Assembly (NCBI GenBank): GCA_020051775.1
Contig: JAGVQJ010000132.1
Location: 1 to 47,764, forward strand
Length of the DNA: 47,764 nucleotides
Reading direction: 5' to 3'
Origin: Calditrichota bacterium
GTDB taxonomy: Bacteria; Electryoneota; B3-LCP
Under the pieces are notes generated by a model that made no database searches, had not been told where the DNA came from, and saw nothing but the letters and a program-made list of their open reading frames with translations. A program made the position numbers and the translations under genes. Positions 15,430-24,490 of the stretch are shown here, piece after piece (position 1 is the first letter of the stretch; each line of letters begins with the position of its first letter).

Positions 15430-16740
15430 ATGGGTTTAAGCCTGAAAATGCAATTATCACCCTGGTTTGTCATCTACAATCTGGCCATCATTCCCGTCTT
15501 CTACGCGGGGATGCAGATCGCACGGCTTTTCAATCCGAAAGTCAGTATAGGCATTCGCGGCCGCAAAGGATGGTCCCAGGCCTTATCTCAGGCCAAAGTC
15601 AAACTGGAACCGGGACGACGCTTCGTCGTGATCCACTGCGCCTCGGCGGGAGAATTTGAGGCTGCCCGGCCCCTGCTGACGGCTCTGCGCCAGCGTCTCC
15701 CCCGATTGAAAGCCCATGTGACTTGCTATTCGCCCTCCGGGATGCGCAGCCTCTCCCAAACCCCGGAAGTGGAATCCTACAGCTATCTCCCGTTTGATGA
15801 TTTTCGCTCAGCGCGGCGTTTCCTGCGAATCTTAAATCCTGTGGCGCTGATCATCATCAAGCACGACGTCTGGCCCAATCTGGTCTGGGCGGCAGCTCGA
15901 GACGGTATCCCGGCCTTCTGGGTCAACGCCAACCTGCACCGAAAAACTCGCCGCTTGCATTGGTGGACGAAAAGTTTCAACGTCAGTTTTTTAAATGAAT
16001 TGACAGAGGTCCTGACGGTTAGCGAAGAACACGCTCAGCGCCTCCGGAAGCTGGTAAATCCGACCAGAGTTTTCGTGACTGGGGACTCGCGCTACGACCG
16101 CACTCTGGATCGGTTGGCTCAAGCTTCCGGCTCTGCCCTCCAAGGTCTTCCTGAACAGTGGCTTGAAAAGCACCGGATCATCGTGGGCGGCAGCACCTGG
16201 GGGCCGGATCAAAGATTGCTCATCCCCGTATTTTCCCGACTGAAAAAAGATTGGCCCGATTTACGCCTGGTACTCGTACCACATGAACCGGCTACCGATT
16301 TTTTACGAGATACTCAGAAATACCTTGAGGGTTATGGTCTGAGCTGGATTCTATATTCCCGCTTAAACGGTGGAATTTCGGAAGCAGATGTATTGATCGT
16401 GGACAAAGTGGGGCTGCTGGCCTCGCTTTATCGTGTCGCCTGGACGGCTTACGTCGGCGGCGCATTTGGGCACGGCGTACATTCCGTCTTAGAACCGGCG
16501 GTGTTTAACCTACCGCTGTTTTTCGGACCTCGGCATCACATGGCGAACGAAGCCGGCGCGTTGGTATCCGCCGGAGGCGCCTGGTGCATCAAGAGTGCGC
16601 ATGAGCTGGAAACACATTTTCGCCGATTGCTTGAAAGTAAAGAGGTTTGGCATCAAGCTGCCCAAGCCTCCGGTGGTTTGGTGCGATCCCGCGCCGGGGC
16701 AACCGCGAGCATTGTGGATCATTTGGAAAAACTCCTTTGA
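15430..16740 (+). CDS. waaA: 3-deoxy-D-manno-octulosonic acid (Kdo) transferase
   Basis: 436 residues, close to the usual 420-430. After a hydrophobic N-terminal anchor (about 10-30) the GT30-type N-domain shows HCASAGEFEAARPL (the family's SVGE-like acidic site), YLPFDD and KHDVWPNL. The C-domain has VGGSTWGPDQ, LVPHEP, and the end motif GGAFGHGVHSVLEPAVFNLPLFFGP. The enzyme moves Kdo from CMP-Kdo onto lipid A precursor at the inner face of the inner membrane. It implies LPS or lipo-oligosaccharide, so an outer membrane. The larC start overlaps its stop codon. Confidence 0.93.
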   Translation: MGLSLKMQLSPWFVIYNLAIIPVFYAGMQIARLFNPKVSIGIRGRKGWSQALSQAKVKLEPGRRFVVIHCASAGEFEAARPLLTALRQRLPRLKAHVTCYSPSGMRSLSQTPEVESYSYLPFDDFRSARRFLRILNPVALIIIKHDVWPNLVWAAARDGIPAFWVNANLHRKTRRLHWWTKSFNVSFLNELTEVLTVSEEHAQRLRKLVNPTRVFVTGDSRYDRTLDRLAQASGSALQGLPEQWLEKHRIIVGGSTWGPDQRLLIPVFSRLKKDWPDLRLVLVPHEPATDFLRDTQKYLEGYGLSWILYSRLNGGISEADVLIVDKVGLLASLYRVAWTAYVGGAFGHGVHSVLEPAVFNLPLFFGPRHHMANEAGALVSAGGAWCIKSAHELETHFRRLLESKEVWHQAAQASGGLVRSRAGATASIVDHLEKLL

Positions 16741-17912
16741 AAACTATTTACTTCGACTGCTATTCCGGCGTATCCGGCGATATGATTCTGGGGGCTCTGA
16801 CCGACCTGGGATTGGATCGCGAGGCGTGGCTGAGCAATCTATCCGGCCTGAACCTGTCCGGGTGGGAGATTGAATTTTCACGCGTCTCTCGCCAGCACTT
16901 AGACTCTCAGCGAGTGGAAGTACGCCACCGTGACCCGCAGCCTGAACGCCATCTGAGCGAAATCGAGGAGATTATCAACAGCAGCCGTTTGCCGGACACA
17001 GTCAAAGAAAGATCGCTGGCTGCATTTCGCTGCTTGGGGGAAGCTGAAGCCAAAGTACATGGTGTGTCCATCGAACGGGTGCACTTCCACGAAGTTGGCG
17101 CAGTGGACGCCATCGTGGATGTGGTGGGCGCCTGTCTGGCGTTGGAAATGCTGGGAGTGGACAGGGTCTATTCCAGTCCCGTGGGAGTGGGTCAGGGATT
17201 TGCGCAAGCAGCACATGGCATGATGCCGCTGCCGCCGCCGGCGACGTGCGAAATATTACGCGGAGCGCCAGTGCGCTTCACCGGCGTTGAAACCGAGTTG
17301 GCCACCCCGACGGGAGCAACCCTGCTTAAAACATTGGCGACGTTTTCGCCGCCGCCCGCTGATTTGAAATTGGTGGCCACTGGCTATGGCGCGGGGAAGA
17401 AGGTCATCACGCATCTCCCCAACGTGTTGCGAGCGTTACTGTTGGAATCCGAACCCGCCTTGGAGACTGATCAGGCTATCCTGATCGAAACCAACATTGA
17501 CAACATGAATCCGGAGATCTATCCGCACGTGATCGGCAGGCTGTTGGAAGCCGGGGCGATGGATGCGTATCTGATCCCCATCATCATGAAAAAGGGGCGA
17601 CCCGGTGTCGTGCTGTCGGCGCTGGCGTCCCCGGATCGTCAGTCCACCATTCTCGACGTCCTTTACCGGGAAACCTCTACTTTGGGGGTGCGGATGCAAC
17701 GCGTAGGGCGATTTAAACTACCCCGCCGTGAGGTTGTAGTGCAAACCGAGTTTGGACCGGTGCAGGGAAAGGAATCCCGGTGGGAAAATACCGTTCGTCT
17801 CACCCCGGAGTTCGAGGATTGCCGCCGCGTGGCGCTGGAAAAGAACATACCCCTCAAGGATGTCTATGAAGCTTTTCGCCGGGCTGCTGAGGCCTCGACA
17901 AATATTAAATAA
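16737..17912 (+). CDS. larC: LarC-type nickel insertion protein (Ni-pincer cofactor)
   Basis: 391 residues from TTG 16737, which overlaps the Kdo transferase stop (TTGA); the family's normal N-terminus KTIYFDCYSGVSGDMILG begins right after it. A longer open frame reaches back to 16647 but lies inside the other gene. Conserved parts include VHFHEVGAVDAIVDVVG, MMPLPPPATCEIL, TELATPTGA and NIDNMNPEIYPHV. LarC (former DUF111) inserts nickel into the pyridinium dithiocarboxylate cofactor of lactate racemase-type enzymes. Here it is one intact frame, unlike the frameshifted larC1/C2 of lactobacilli. No larA, larB or larE is in view, so they would have to be elsewhere. Confidence 0.92.
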   Translation: MKTIYFDCYSGVSGDMILGALTDLGLDREAWLSNLSGLNLSGWEIEFSRVSRQHLDSQRVEVRHRDPQPERHLSEIEEIINSSRLPDTVKERSLAAFRCLGEAEAKVHGVSIERVHFHEVGAVDAIVDVVGACLALEMLGVDRVYSSPVGVGQGFAQAAHGMMPLPPPATCEILRGAPVRFTGVETELATPTGATLLKTLATFSPPPADLKLVATGYGAGKKVITHLPNVLRALLLESEPALETDQAILIETNIDNMNPEIYPHVIGRLLEAGAMDAYLIPIIMKKGRPGVVLSALASPDRQSTILDVLYRETSTLGVRMQRVGRFKLPRREVVVQTEFGPVQGKESRWENTVRLTPEFEDCRRVALEKNIPLKDVYEAFRRAAEASTNIK

Positions 17913-17942
17913 TAATTGATTGTATCAACTACAGTTCTTATA

Positions 17943-17971
17943 TTGACGTACTTCACTTTCAATGGTATAGA
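17943..17971 (+). promoter_or_regulatory. Sigma-70 type promoter before the AbiEii-type pair
   Basis: TTGACG (17943-17948) and TATAGA (17966-17971) are separated by exactly 17 bases, close to the consensus. Transcription should begin near 17978. That falls inside the gene if translation starts at ATG 17974, so either this promoter serves a later start (ATG 18007) or it is a chance match. Confidence 0.55.
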
Positions 17972-17973
17972 TC

Positions 17974-18231
17974 ATGAACCCGACTGTTAAGTTCAATCCA
18001 AGGTTGATGTGGGATTATTCCATAACCAAAAAAGATTTGCAAAATGAGGACGTCCTCATTTTGTATATTTCTCGCGTTTTAGACAACGGGACTTTGGTTG
18101 ACGTTAAAGGCGTTCCATTGGAACTTGTTGATAAATACCTCGACAGATTATACCTGTCTAGAAGCGTAAGAACTTTTTGGGAATGGTACCTGAAGAGAGT
18201 TCCGGTCAAACCAAAAGCAGGGGAATTATAA
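17974..18231 (+). CDS. DUF6922-like antitoxin candidate
   Basis: 85 residues if ATG 17974 is used, 74 if ATG 18007 is used. The core reads RLMWDYSI, then ILYISRVLDNGTLVDVKG, and near the end SRSVRTFWEWYLKR. This recalls the DUF6922 pattern (FWD, RVLE-G, then a C-terminal FW), a small protein family that often sits just before AbiEii-type nucleotidyltransferases and probably acts as the antitoxin. Its stop shares one base with the next ATG (TAATG). AT-rich composition fits a mobile toxin-antitoxin pair. The promoter described just upstream is too close for ATG 17974, so the start is uncertain. Confidence 0.6.
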   Translation: MNPTVKFNPRLMWDYSITKKDLQNEDVLILYISRVLDNGTLVDVKGVPLELVDKYLDRLYLSRSVRTFWEWYLKRVPVKPKAGEL

Positions 18232-18875
18232 TGAGGGTGTTGACGGAATTTCAGATTGAATTTATTCAGCGTTTGGCGAAATCATCACTGCAAGATAAAT
18301 TTTTTCTAACGGGAGGGACGGCCCTTTCCGAATTCTATCTGAAACACCGGTATTCTGAGGATCTTGATTTTTTCACGGGCGAAGAAGGGAATATTATTGA
18401 CGTACTTCCGACGATTGAAAAAATAAATAAAGACCTGGGCGGTGTGCTTGAGATTCAGAAAAGTTTCAGAACGATTATTGAGTTTTTTATTTCCTATAAA
18501 GAAAACGTGTTGCGCTGTGATTTTGCCTACGATTCACCCTACCGGTTGAAGCCGATTGTTCTGAATTCAGAATTTGGAATTTTTATTGACAATGAGCTGG
18601 ATATGGCCTGCAATAAACTCTCCGCACTGTTTGACCGAAATAACCCCAAAGATTTTGTGGATATTTATTTTATCGACAAAGAAATAATCCCATTAGACCA
18701 ACTCCTGATCGAAGCCAGAAAAAAGCATATTGGTCTCGATAATTACTGGTTGGCGCAAGCGCTCATTAAAATAGAGAATTTCCGCATTCTTCCTAAAATG
18801 ATAAAGTCCCTTGATCTCGACGATTTCAGGGATTTTTTCCGACATAAGGCCGAATGGCTGATGACTGGCCCATAA
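18231..18875 (+). CDS. AbiEii/AbiGii-type nucleotidyltransferase toxin
   Basis: 214 residues. The polymerase-beta-type site is GGT (28-30) followed by YSEDLDFF with Asp44 and Asp46, and a third acid is likely Asp97 in LRCDFAYD. The helix CNKLSALFDRNNPKDFVDIYF (in two conserved parts, KLSAL and KDFVDIYF) is typical of AbiEii toxins. These transfer nucleotides to RNA, for example tRNA acceptor ends, and block translation when freed from the antitoxin. AGGGG seven bases before ATG 18231 supports this start over an in-frame ATG at 18177. It pairs with the small gene before it. Confidence 0.8.
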   Translation: MRVLTEFQIEFIQRLAKSSLQDKFFLTGGTALSEFYLKHRYSEDLDFFTGEEGNIIDVLPTIEKINKDLGGVLEIQKSFRTIIEFFISYKENVLRCDFAYDSPYRLKPIVLNSEFGIFIDNELDMACNKLSALFDRNNPKDFVDIYFIDKEIIPLDQLLIEARKKHIGLDNYWLAQALIKIENFRILPKMIKSLDLDDFRDFFRHKAEWLMTGP

Positions 18876-18939
18876 TCGGATAGCCAGCAAAATTACCTAT
18901 TGATTACAATATAATAAATCATGAAACACGGAGATTTAC

Positions 18940-21678
18940 ATGGCTGATAAGTTCGTCTACGGTTTCGGAGGCGGCAAGGCTGACGGCCGCGCCGATATGA
19001 AAAACCTCTTGGGCGGCAAAGGCGCCAACCTGGCGGAAATGGCTAAAATTGGACTGCCCGTACCCGCCGGTTTCACCATCACTACGGAAGTCTGCACTTA
19101 CTTCCAGCAACACGAAAAATCTTATCCTGCGACGTTGGACAAAGACGTCAATGAAGCGCTAACACACGTCGAAGAGATCATGGGGATGAAGTTCGGCGAT
19201 CCAGGGAATCCACTGCTTTTGTCGGTGCGCTCCGGAGCCAGAGCCTCCATGCCCGGCATGATGGAGACCGTACTGAACATCGGCTTGACCGGGAAGACTA
19301 TCCCCGGCTTGATCAAGAAAACCGGCAATGAGCGTTTCGTCTGGGATGCTTACCGCCGTTTGATTCAAATGTATTCCGACGTGGTCATGGAAAAGGCTGT
19401 GGGACTCGAACCCGCCGAAGGCCAGGGAGTGCGCGCTCGCTTGGAACGCGCCCTGGGCGAGATGAAAACGCAACGCGGCGTCAAACAGGACACTGACTTG
19501 ACCGCTGCCGACCTTAAAGAACTGGTGACGCGCTTCAAGCAGATCGTGAATGACACTTTGGGTAAACCCTTCCCCGAGGAAGCGAAGGAGCAGCTCTGGG
19601 GAGCCGTTGGAGCCGTATTTCAGTCCTGGAACGGCAAACGCGCCATCTCCTACCGCCGCATTGAAGGCATCCCCGACGACTGGGGCACAGCCGTCAACGT
19701 GCAAGCGATGGTGTTCGGCAACATGGGCGACGATAGCGCCACCGGAGTGGCCTTCACTCGCGACCCGGCCACCGGGGACAATAAATTTTACGGCGAATGG
19801 CTGGTCAACGCTCAAGGCGAAGACGTCGTCGCCGGGACCCGCACGCCGTCACCCTTGAACGAATCCACCAAGAGCGAGCAGAACCGTCACATCCCTTCGC
19901 TGGAGACGGCGATGCCGGTGTTATACAAGGAGTTGGATGACAATCGCACGACTCTGGAGAAGCACTATCACGACATGCAGGATATCGAGTTCACGATCCA
20001 GCAGGGACGCTTGTGGATGTTGCAATGCCGCGTGGGCAAGCGCACTGGTACGGCGGCTCTGAATATGGCTATGGACATGCTGGCGGAAGGCATGATCCGC
20101 GAAGATGAAGCGGTCTTAAGACTTGCTCCGCACCAATTGGATGAACTCTTGCATCCCATTATAGACCCCAAGGCGGAAAAGGGGGTCACGTCCGTCGCCA
20201 AGGGGCTTCCAGCCGGACCGGGCGGAGCCGTTGGCCAAATCGTCTTCACGGCGCACGATGCCGTGGAATGGGCCAAACTGGGCAAAAAGGTCATCCTTAC
20301 GCGCGAAGAAACCAACCCTGAAGACGTCGAGGGCATGCGTGCCGCGCAGGGGATTTTGACGGCTCGCGGCGGCATGACTTCGCATGCCGCTCTGGTGGCG
20401 CGGGGTTGGGGCAAGTGCTGCATCGTGGGTGCAGGAGCGCTGCACATTGACGCTCAGGCCAAAACCATGAAGGTGAAGGATCGCGTTTTCAAGGAAGGAG
20501 ACTTCATCAGCATGAACGGCACGCGGGGTGTCGTGTATGAAGGCCAACTCCCCATGGTCAGTTCCGCCGAAAATCCGCGCTTCAACCAGTTTATGCAATT
20601 GGTGGACAAGTTCCGCACCATGCGCGTGCGCACCAACGCCGATACGCCCGATGACGCCGCCAAAGCTCGCCAATTCGGCGCCGAAGGCATCGGCCTGTTT
20701 CGCACCGAGCACATGTTCTACGGCAAGCATTCCGAAGAGCCTCTGTTCCGTCTGCGCAAGATGATCATGTCTAAAACCGTGAAAGAGCGCCGCAAAGCAT
20801 TAGACGAACTTTTCCCCTATGTGAAGAAGGACATCAAGGCCACTTTGGAAGTTATGAACGGCCTGCCGGTCACGGTCAGGCTGCTGGATCCGCCGTTACA
20901 TGAATTTGTCCCGGATAGCCCCGATAAGCGCGCCGAGCTGGCTAAAAGCCTGGGGGTGTCGCTGGAAGAATTGAATAAGCGCGCCGAAGCCCTGCATGAA
21001 TCCAACCCCATGATGGGGCATCGCGGCGTGCGCCTGGGGATTACCTATCCCGAAATCACCGAAATGCAAGTGCGCGCCATTTTTGAGGCTACGGTTGAAC
21101 TGGTGCAAGAGGGGAAACAGATCTATCCCGAAATCATGGTGCCGGTAGTGGGGGCGGTCGCCGAACTGGATCATCAAAAGATCATTGTGGACCGGGTGTA
21201 CAAAGAGACCTGCGCGAAGTATAAGGTGAAGGCTATCGAGTATTTGTACGGCACCATGATCGAGATCCCCCGTGCCTGTCTTACGGCGGACAAGATCGCC
21301 AAGACGGCAGAGTTCTTCAGCTACGGCACGAACGATTTAACGCAGATGGGCTTCGGCTTCTCACGCGACGACATCGGGGGTTTCGTGCCCGATTACGTCG
21401 AGAAAAAGATCCTGCCCGCCGATCCCTTCAACATCCTGGATCAGGAAGGCATCGGCGAACTGATGCGCATCGGCACCCGTAAAGGCCGCGAAGGCCGCCC
21501 AGATCTGAAGGTGGGCATCTGCGGCGAACACGGTGGCGAACCTTCATCTGTGGAATTCTGCCACAGTTTGAAATTTAGCTACGTTTCCTGTTCACCCTAT
21601 CGCGTGCCCATCGCGCGTTTGGCGGCGGCGCAGGCGGCGTTGAAGGAAAAAGGCGGCCAGGGACCAACGAAGGAGTAA
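18940..21678 (+). CDS. ppdK: Pyruvate, phosphate dikinase
   Basis: 912 residues, full length. The ATP-grasp N-domain begins with GGKGANLAEM. The central phosphohistidine loop ARGGMTSHAALVARG has His482. The PEP/pyruvate TIM barrel holds GIGLFRTEHMF and ends with GICGEHGG, catalytic Cys861. The enzyme interconverts pyruvate, ATP and Pi with PEP, AMP and PPi in the cytoplasm. In anaerobes it often runs towards ATP formation from PPi or as entry to gluconeogenesis from pyruvate. A GGAG precedes ATG. A TATAAT lies at 18910-18915, without a clear -35. It is GC-rich, unlike the toxin-antitoxin pair before it. Confidence 0.96.
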   Translation: MADKFVYGFGGGKADGRADMKNLLGGKGANLAEMAKIGLPVPAGFTITTEVCTYFQQHEKSYPATLDKDVNEALTHVEEIMGMKFGDPGNPLLLSVRSGARASMPGMMETVLNIGLTGKTIPGLIKKTGNERFVWDAYRRLIQMYSDVVMEKAVGLEPAEGQGVRARLERALGEMKTQRGVKQDTDLTAADLKELVTRFKQIVNDTLGKPFPEEAKEQLWGAVGAVFQSWNGKRAISYRRIEGIPDDWGTAVNVQAMVFGNMGDDSATGVAFTRDPATGDNKFYGEWLVNAQGEDVVAGTRTPSPLNESTKSEQNRHIPSLETAMPVLYKELDDNRTTLEKHYHDMQDIEFTIQQGRLWMLQCRVGKRTGTAALNMAMDMLAEGMIREDEAVLRLAPHQLDELLHPIIDPKAEKGVTSVAKGLPAGPGGAVGQIVFTAHDAVEWAKLGKKVILTREETNPEDVEGMRAAQGILTARGGMTSHAALVARGWGKCCIVGAGALHIDAQAKTMKVKDRVFKEGDFISMNGTRGVVYEGQLPMVSSAENPRFNQFMQLVDKFRTMRVRTNADTPDDAAKARQFGAEGIGLFRTEHMFYGKHSEEPLFRLRKMIMSKTVKERRKALDELFPYVKKDIKATLEVMNGLPVTVRLLDPPLHEFVPDSPDKRAELAKSLGVSLEELNKRAEALHESNPMMGHRGVRLGITYPEITEMQVRAIFEATVELVQEGKQIYPEIMVPVVGAVAELDHQKIIVDRVYKETCAKYKVKAIEYLYGTMIEIPRACLTADKIAKTAEFFSYGTNDLTQMGFGFSRDDIGGFVPDYVEKKILPADPFNILDQEGIGELMRIGTRKGREGRPDLKVGICGEHGGEPSSVEFCHSLKFSYVSCSPYRVPIARLAAAQAALKEKGGQGPTKE

Positions 21679-21723
21679 TGGGTTATCGCGCCGCTTTCTC
21701 ACTTAGATCATGGATCACTAGAG

Positions 21724-23331
21724 ATGGATCCGATCCGGAATTCACCGAACAATGACAGTTTTCGGGAGGTTCCGACTTGGGCTAACCGGCTCTTGTGGTC
21801 CATGATCATTTTATATCTCACCGTTTTTACTTTCAATTCTCTTACCCGCACCCGGCAATTCTCTTTCGACTCCATGAACTATGTGGACGTCGCCGCCAAT
21901 ATTAACTCCGGCCAGGGGATTTCCCAGACCACGGTTGGTTTCAATCAGCCGCAGTTGATGATGTTGGAGGCAGGCCCCACACCCTTCACCTCGCAACCGC
22001 CGCTATATCCTCTGACGATTGCACTGCTGAACCGCCTGGGGATTTCCCTTCAGAATGCTGCGCTGTTGATTTCGGCCCTGGGTTATGGTGTGATCATCCT
22101 GCTGGGTTATATACTGGCGCGGCGGAACTACGGCTCAACCGCGGCCATTCTCATCGCGGGGGTGTTGACGTACTATCCCCCCATGCGCTGGGTCTGTCGT
22201 TTCGCTTGGAGCGAACCGTTGGGTCTGACGTTTCTTCTTATGGCCTTATGGTTCATGACAAGCAAGCGAAGCAAGACGATCCATTTCACTTTTCTAATCG
22301 GCATCATCTGTGGTTTAGCCTTCGGGACGCGCTATGCTTTGGCTCCGCTGTTCGTTGTAGGTTTGGCGTATGCTTTTGTGCAAATGGAAATCCTGAGTCG
22401 CAAAGCGCTGCGGGCGGTAGTTTACAACCTGGGGTTTTTGATCCCGGCAGGCCTCGTGATCGGCCATAATTTTACGACTACCGGATCAATCATGCCTGCC
22501 ACCAATCCTTCCAACTTGAGTTGGTTCGATCATTTTAAAGCCGCCTATTTGTCGCTGGCCGGGGAATATCTGGATAATAACGCGCACACGATGCAGATCG
22601 TTTTACTGAACGCGGTGATAATGGTGAGTGGTCTCTGGCTGGCGTGGAAACGCAGGTTAAGTCAAACCATCAGGTCCGTGTTTTTAAGTCCTGGTGGAAT
22701 ATGGGTGACGTTGTGGTCTGTCGGCTATTTCATTTTTCTGGTAGTTCAACAATCTACCTACAACGACCGCCTGGACACACGGCTGGTGGTTCCCGCAGGT
22801 ATTACATTGGTCATCTTGGGGATAGCATACTTAACAGAAATTTTTCGGATTCGTTCCAGGCATGCTTTGATTTTCGCTCTGTTATTGGTGGCTGTGCGAG
22901 TCGGCGAGGAGACTTCCAAAGCGTTCCGCACGCCACCCCGTAGTATGGAACGCGAAATCGCTTCTTCCGCCCGATTAACCTGGATCAAGCAACATACGAC
23001 CGTCCGCGATCTGATCATGGGCGACAATACCATGGATTTGCCTTTCTATTTCGGTTATAACCGAGTGTTATCATTTTCCCCCTACCCGCATTCGGATTAC
23101 CTGGATTACAAAGGCCTGAAGGCTCTGGCTGCTCGGCATGGTGCAGGAGCCGAATCGTTCTACCTCGTTTTACGGGATGCAGGCAAAGAAGAGGTTTGGC
23201 GGAAGGATTACGGTAACTTCATAACCGATTTGGTCTCCGGTAAGCTGGAAAGGTATCACGGAATCGTGCTAAAGGAACGAATACAGGACGGATATGTTTT
23301 TCAAATGGAACGAATGACTTCATGGCCATAG
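21724..23331 (+). CDS. Polytopic GT-C (GT39/ArnT-like) glycosyltransferase
   Basis: 535 residues with about ten hydrophobic segments in the first 400 residues and a soluble C-terminal part. The first extracytoplasmic loop has FDSMNYVDVAANI, with the aspartate expected of GT-C enzymes, and then SQPPLYPLTIALLNRLG, as in ArnT/PMT relatives. Such enzymes use polyprenyl-phosphate sugars at the periplasmic face. The acceptor is unknown; T9SS cargo glycosylation or lipid A changes are possible but unsupported. Its end overlaps the rsgA start by ten bases. Confidence 0.72.
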   Translation: MDPIRNSPNNDSFREVPTWANRLLWSMIILYLTVFTFNSLTRTRQFSFDSMNYVDVAANINSGQGISQTTVGFNQPQLMMLEAGPTPFTSQPPLYPLTIALLNRLGISLQNAALLISALGYGVIILLGYILARRNYGSTAAILIAGVLTYYPPMRWVCRFAWSEPLGLTFLLMALWFMTSKRSKTIHFTFLIGIICGLAFGTRYALAPLFVVGLAYAFVQMEILSRKALRAVVYNLGFLIPAGLVIGHNFTTTGSIMPATNPSNLSWFDHFKAAYLSLAGEYLDNNAHTMQIVLLNAVIMVSGLWLAWKRRLSQTIRSVFLSPGGIWVTLWSVGYFIFLVVQQSTYNDRLDTRLVVPAGITLVILGIAYLTEIFRIRSRHALIFALLLVAVRVGEETSKAFRTPPRSMEREIASSARLTWIKQHTTVRDLIMGDNTMDLPFYFGYNRVLSFSPYPHSDYLDYKGLKALAARHGAGAESFYLVLRDAGKEEVWRKDYGNFITDLVSGKLERYHGIVLKERIQDGYVFQMERMTSWP

Positions 23332-24416
23332 CGGAATATACCCTTCAAGATCTCGGTTGGGACGATTCCTTCGTGGAAGCCTTTGCCGAACTGAAGGAAC
23401 CGGATCATATAGCGGCTCGGGTGGCAATCGAGCATCGCAAGAGCTACTTGGTTTACACGCCCGGCGGGGATTTCGGGGCCACGATCTCCGGTCGCCTGGC
23501 ACATACGGCTCGTTATGAGGCCGAACTGCCGAAAGTGGGAGACTGGGTGACGGTGAGCCGTCCCGACGAAGTCGGTCCGGCGATCATCCACAACGTGCTG
23601 AAGCGCCGAAACAGTTTTGGCCGCAAGGCGCCCGGCAAGCCACAGGACGAACAGGTCCTGGCCGCCAATGTTGACGTCGTTTTCATCGTCCAGGGCTTAG
23701 ATCGCGGTTTTAACCCCCGCAGTCTGGAGAGATACCTGGTGACCGTGCGTGAATCCGGCGTGGAGCCGATCACCGTCCTGAATAAAACGGATATTAGCTC
23801 GGAAGTGAGCCTGGTTCTGTCGCAGGCTGAAAGCGTTGCGCCGGGGACGCGCGTTATTGCCACCAGCGCCTTGACGGCTGAGGGGGTGGATTCCCTGCGT
23901 CCCTTGTTGTTACCGAGAAAGACTTATGCCTTCGTCGGGCCGTCTGGGGTGGGAAAATCCACTCTGATCAATCGGATGCTAGGCCGGGAAGCTCAAATCA
24001 CGCGCGAGGTGCGCCTGATTGACGCCAAGGGAATGCACGCCACCACCCATCGCGAACTGTTGATGATGCCGGGAGGTAGTCTGCTGATTGATACTCCCGG
24101 CATGCGCGCGTTTCAATTGTGGGGCGGGATTGAAGGTTTGAACGAGGTGTTTCCCGATATACATGAGCTGGGAGTGAATTGCCGATTCCGCGATTGCAGT
24201 CACACTGTGGAAGCGGGTTGCGCCGTGCTGGAAGCCGCGGAAAGTGGGAAGCTCAATCCCGAACGTCTGTTGAGTTATCAGAAACTGAGCAAAGAATTGG
24301 AATACCAAAAGTCAAAGTGGGACGCCACCGCCCGGCGGGAGAAGCAACGTCGCTCTCGCGAACTGGGGCGAGCCATCAATCGGTACCACCAACGCAAGAA
24401 TGACAATGATAAATAA
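23322..24416 (+). CDS. rsgA: Ribosome small-subunit biogenesis GTPase RsgA
   Basis: 364 residues. An OB-fold N-domain (about 40-100) precedes a circularly permuted GTPase domain with motif order G4-G5-G1-G3: NKTD (154-157), GPSGVGKST (206-214) and DTPG (257-260). A zinc finger with C287, C292, H294 and C300 follows, then a basic C-terminal helix. RsgA helps finish 30S subunit assembly. The start at ATG 23322 overlaps the glycosyltransferase gene, a common operon arrangement. Nothing unusual is seen. Confidence 0.95.
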   Translation: MAIAEYTLQDLGWDDSFVEAFAELKEPDHIAARVAIEHRKSYLVYTPGGDFGATISGRLAHTARYEAELPKVGDWVTVSRPDEVGPAIIHNVLKRRNSFGRKAPGKPQDEQVLAANVDVVFIVQGLDRGFNPRSLERYLVTVRESGVEPITVLNKTDISSEVSLVLSQAESVAPGTRVIATSALTAEGVDSLRPLLLPRKTYAFVGPSGVGKSTLINRMLGREAQITREVRLIDAKGMHATTHRELLMMPGGSLLIDTPGMRAFQLWGGIEGLNEVFPDIHELGVNCRFRDCSHTVEAGCAVLEAAESGKLNPERLLSYQKLSKELEYQKSKWDATARREKQRRSRELGRAINRYHQRKNDNDK

Positions 24417-24490
24417 CCAGTCGCTCCTTGTGACGCCTAGATTTTAAAACAAGGGCCAATTGATCCTCCCCTCCCTCTTTGGTTACCGCC

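Noticed and set aside
16647-16736. Longer N-terminus of LarC reaching into the Kdo transferase gene
   Set aside because: The extra residues have no family likeness; the conserved N-terminus begins right after TTG 16737.
18910-18915. TATAAT before ppdK
   Set aside because: No acceptable -35 hexamer at 16-18 bases; noted in the ppdK entry but not listed as a promoter.
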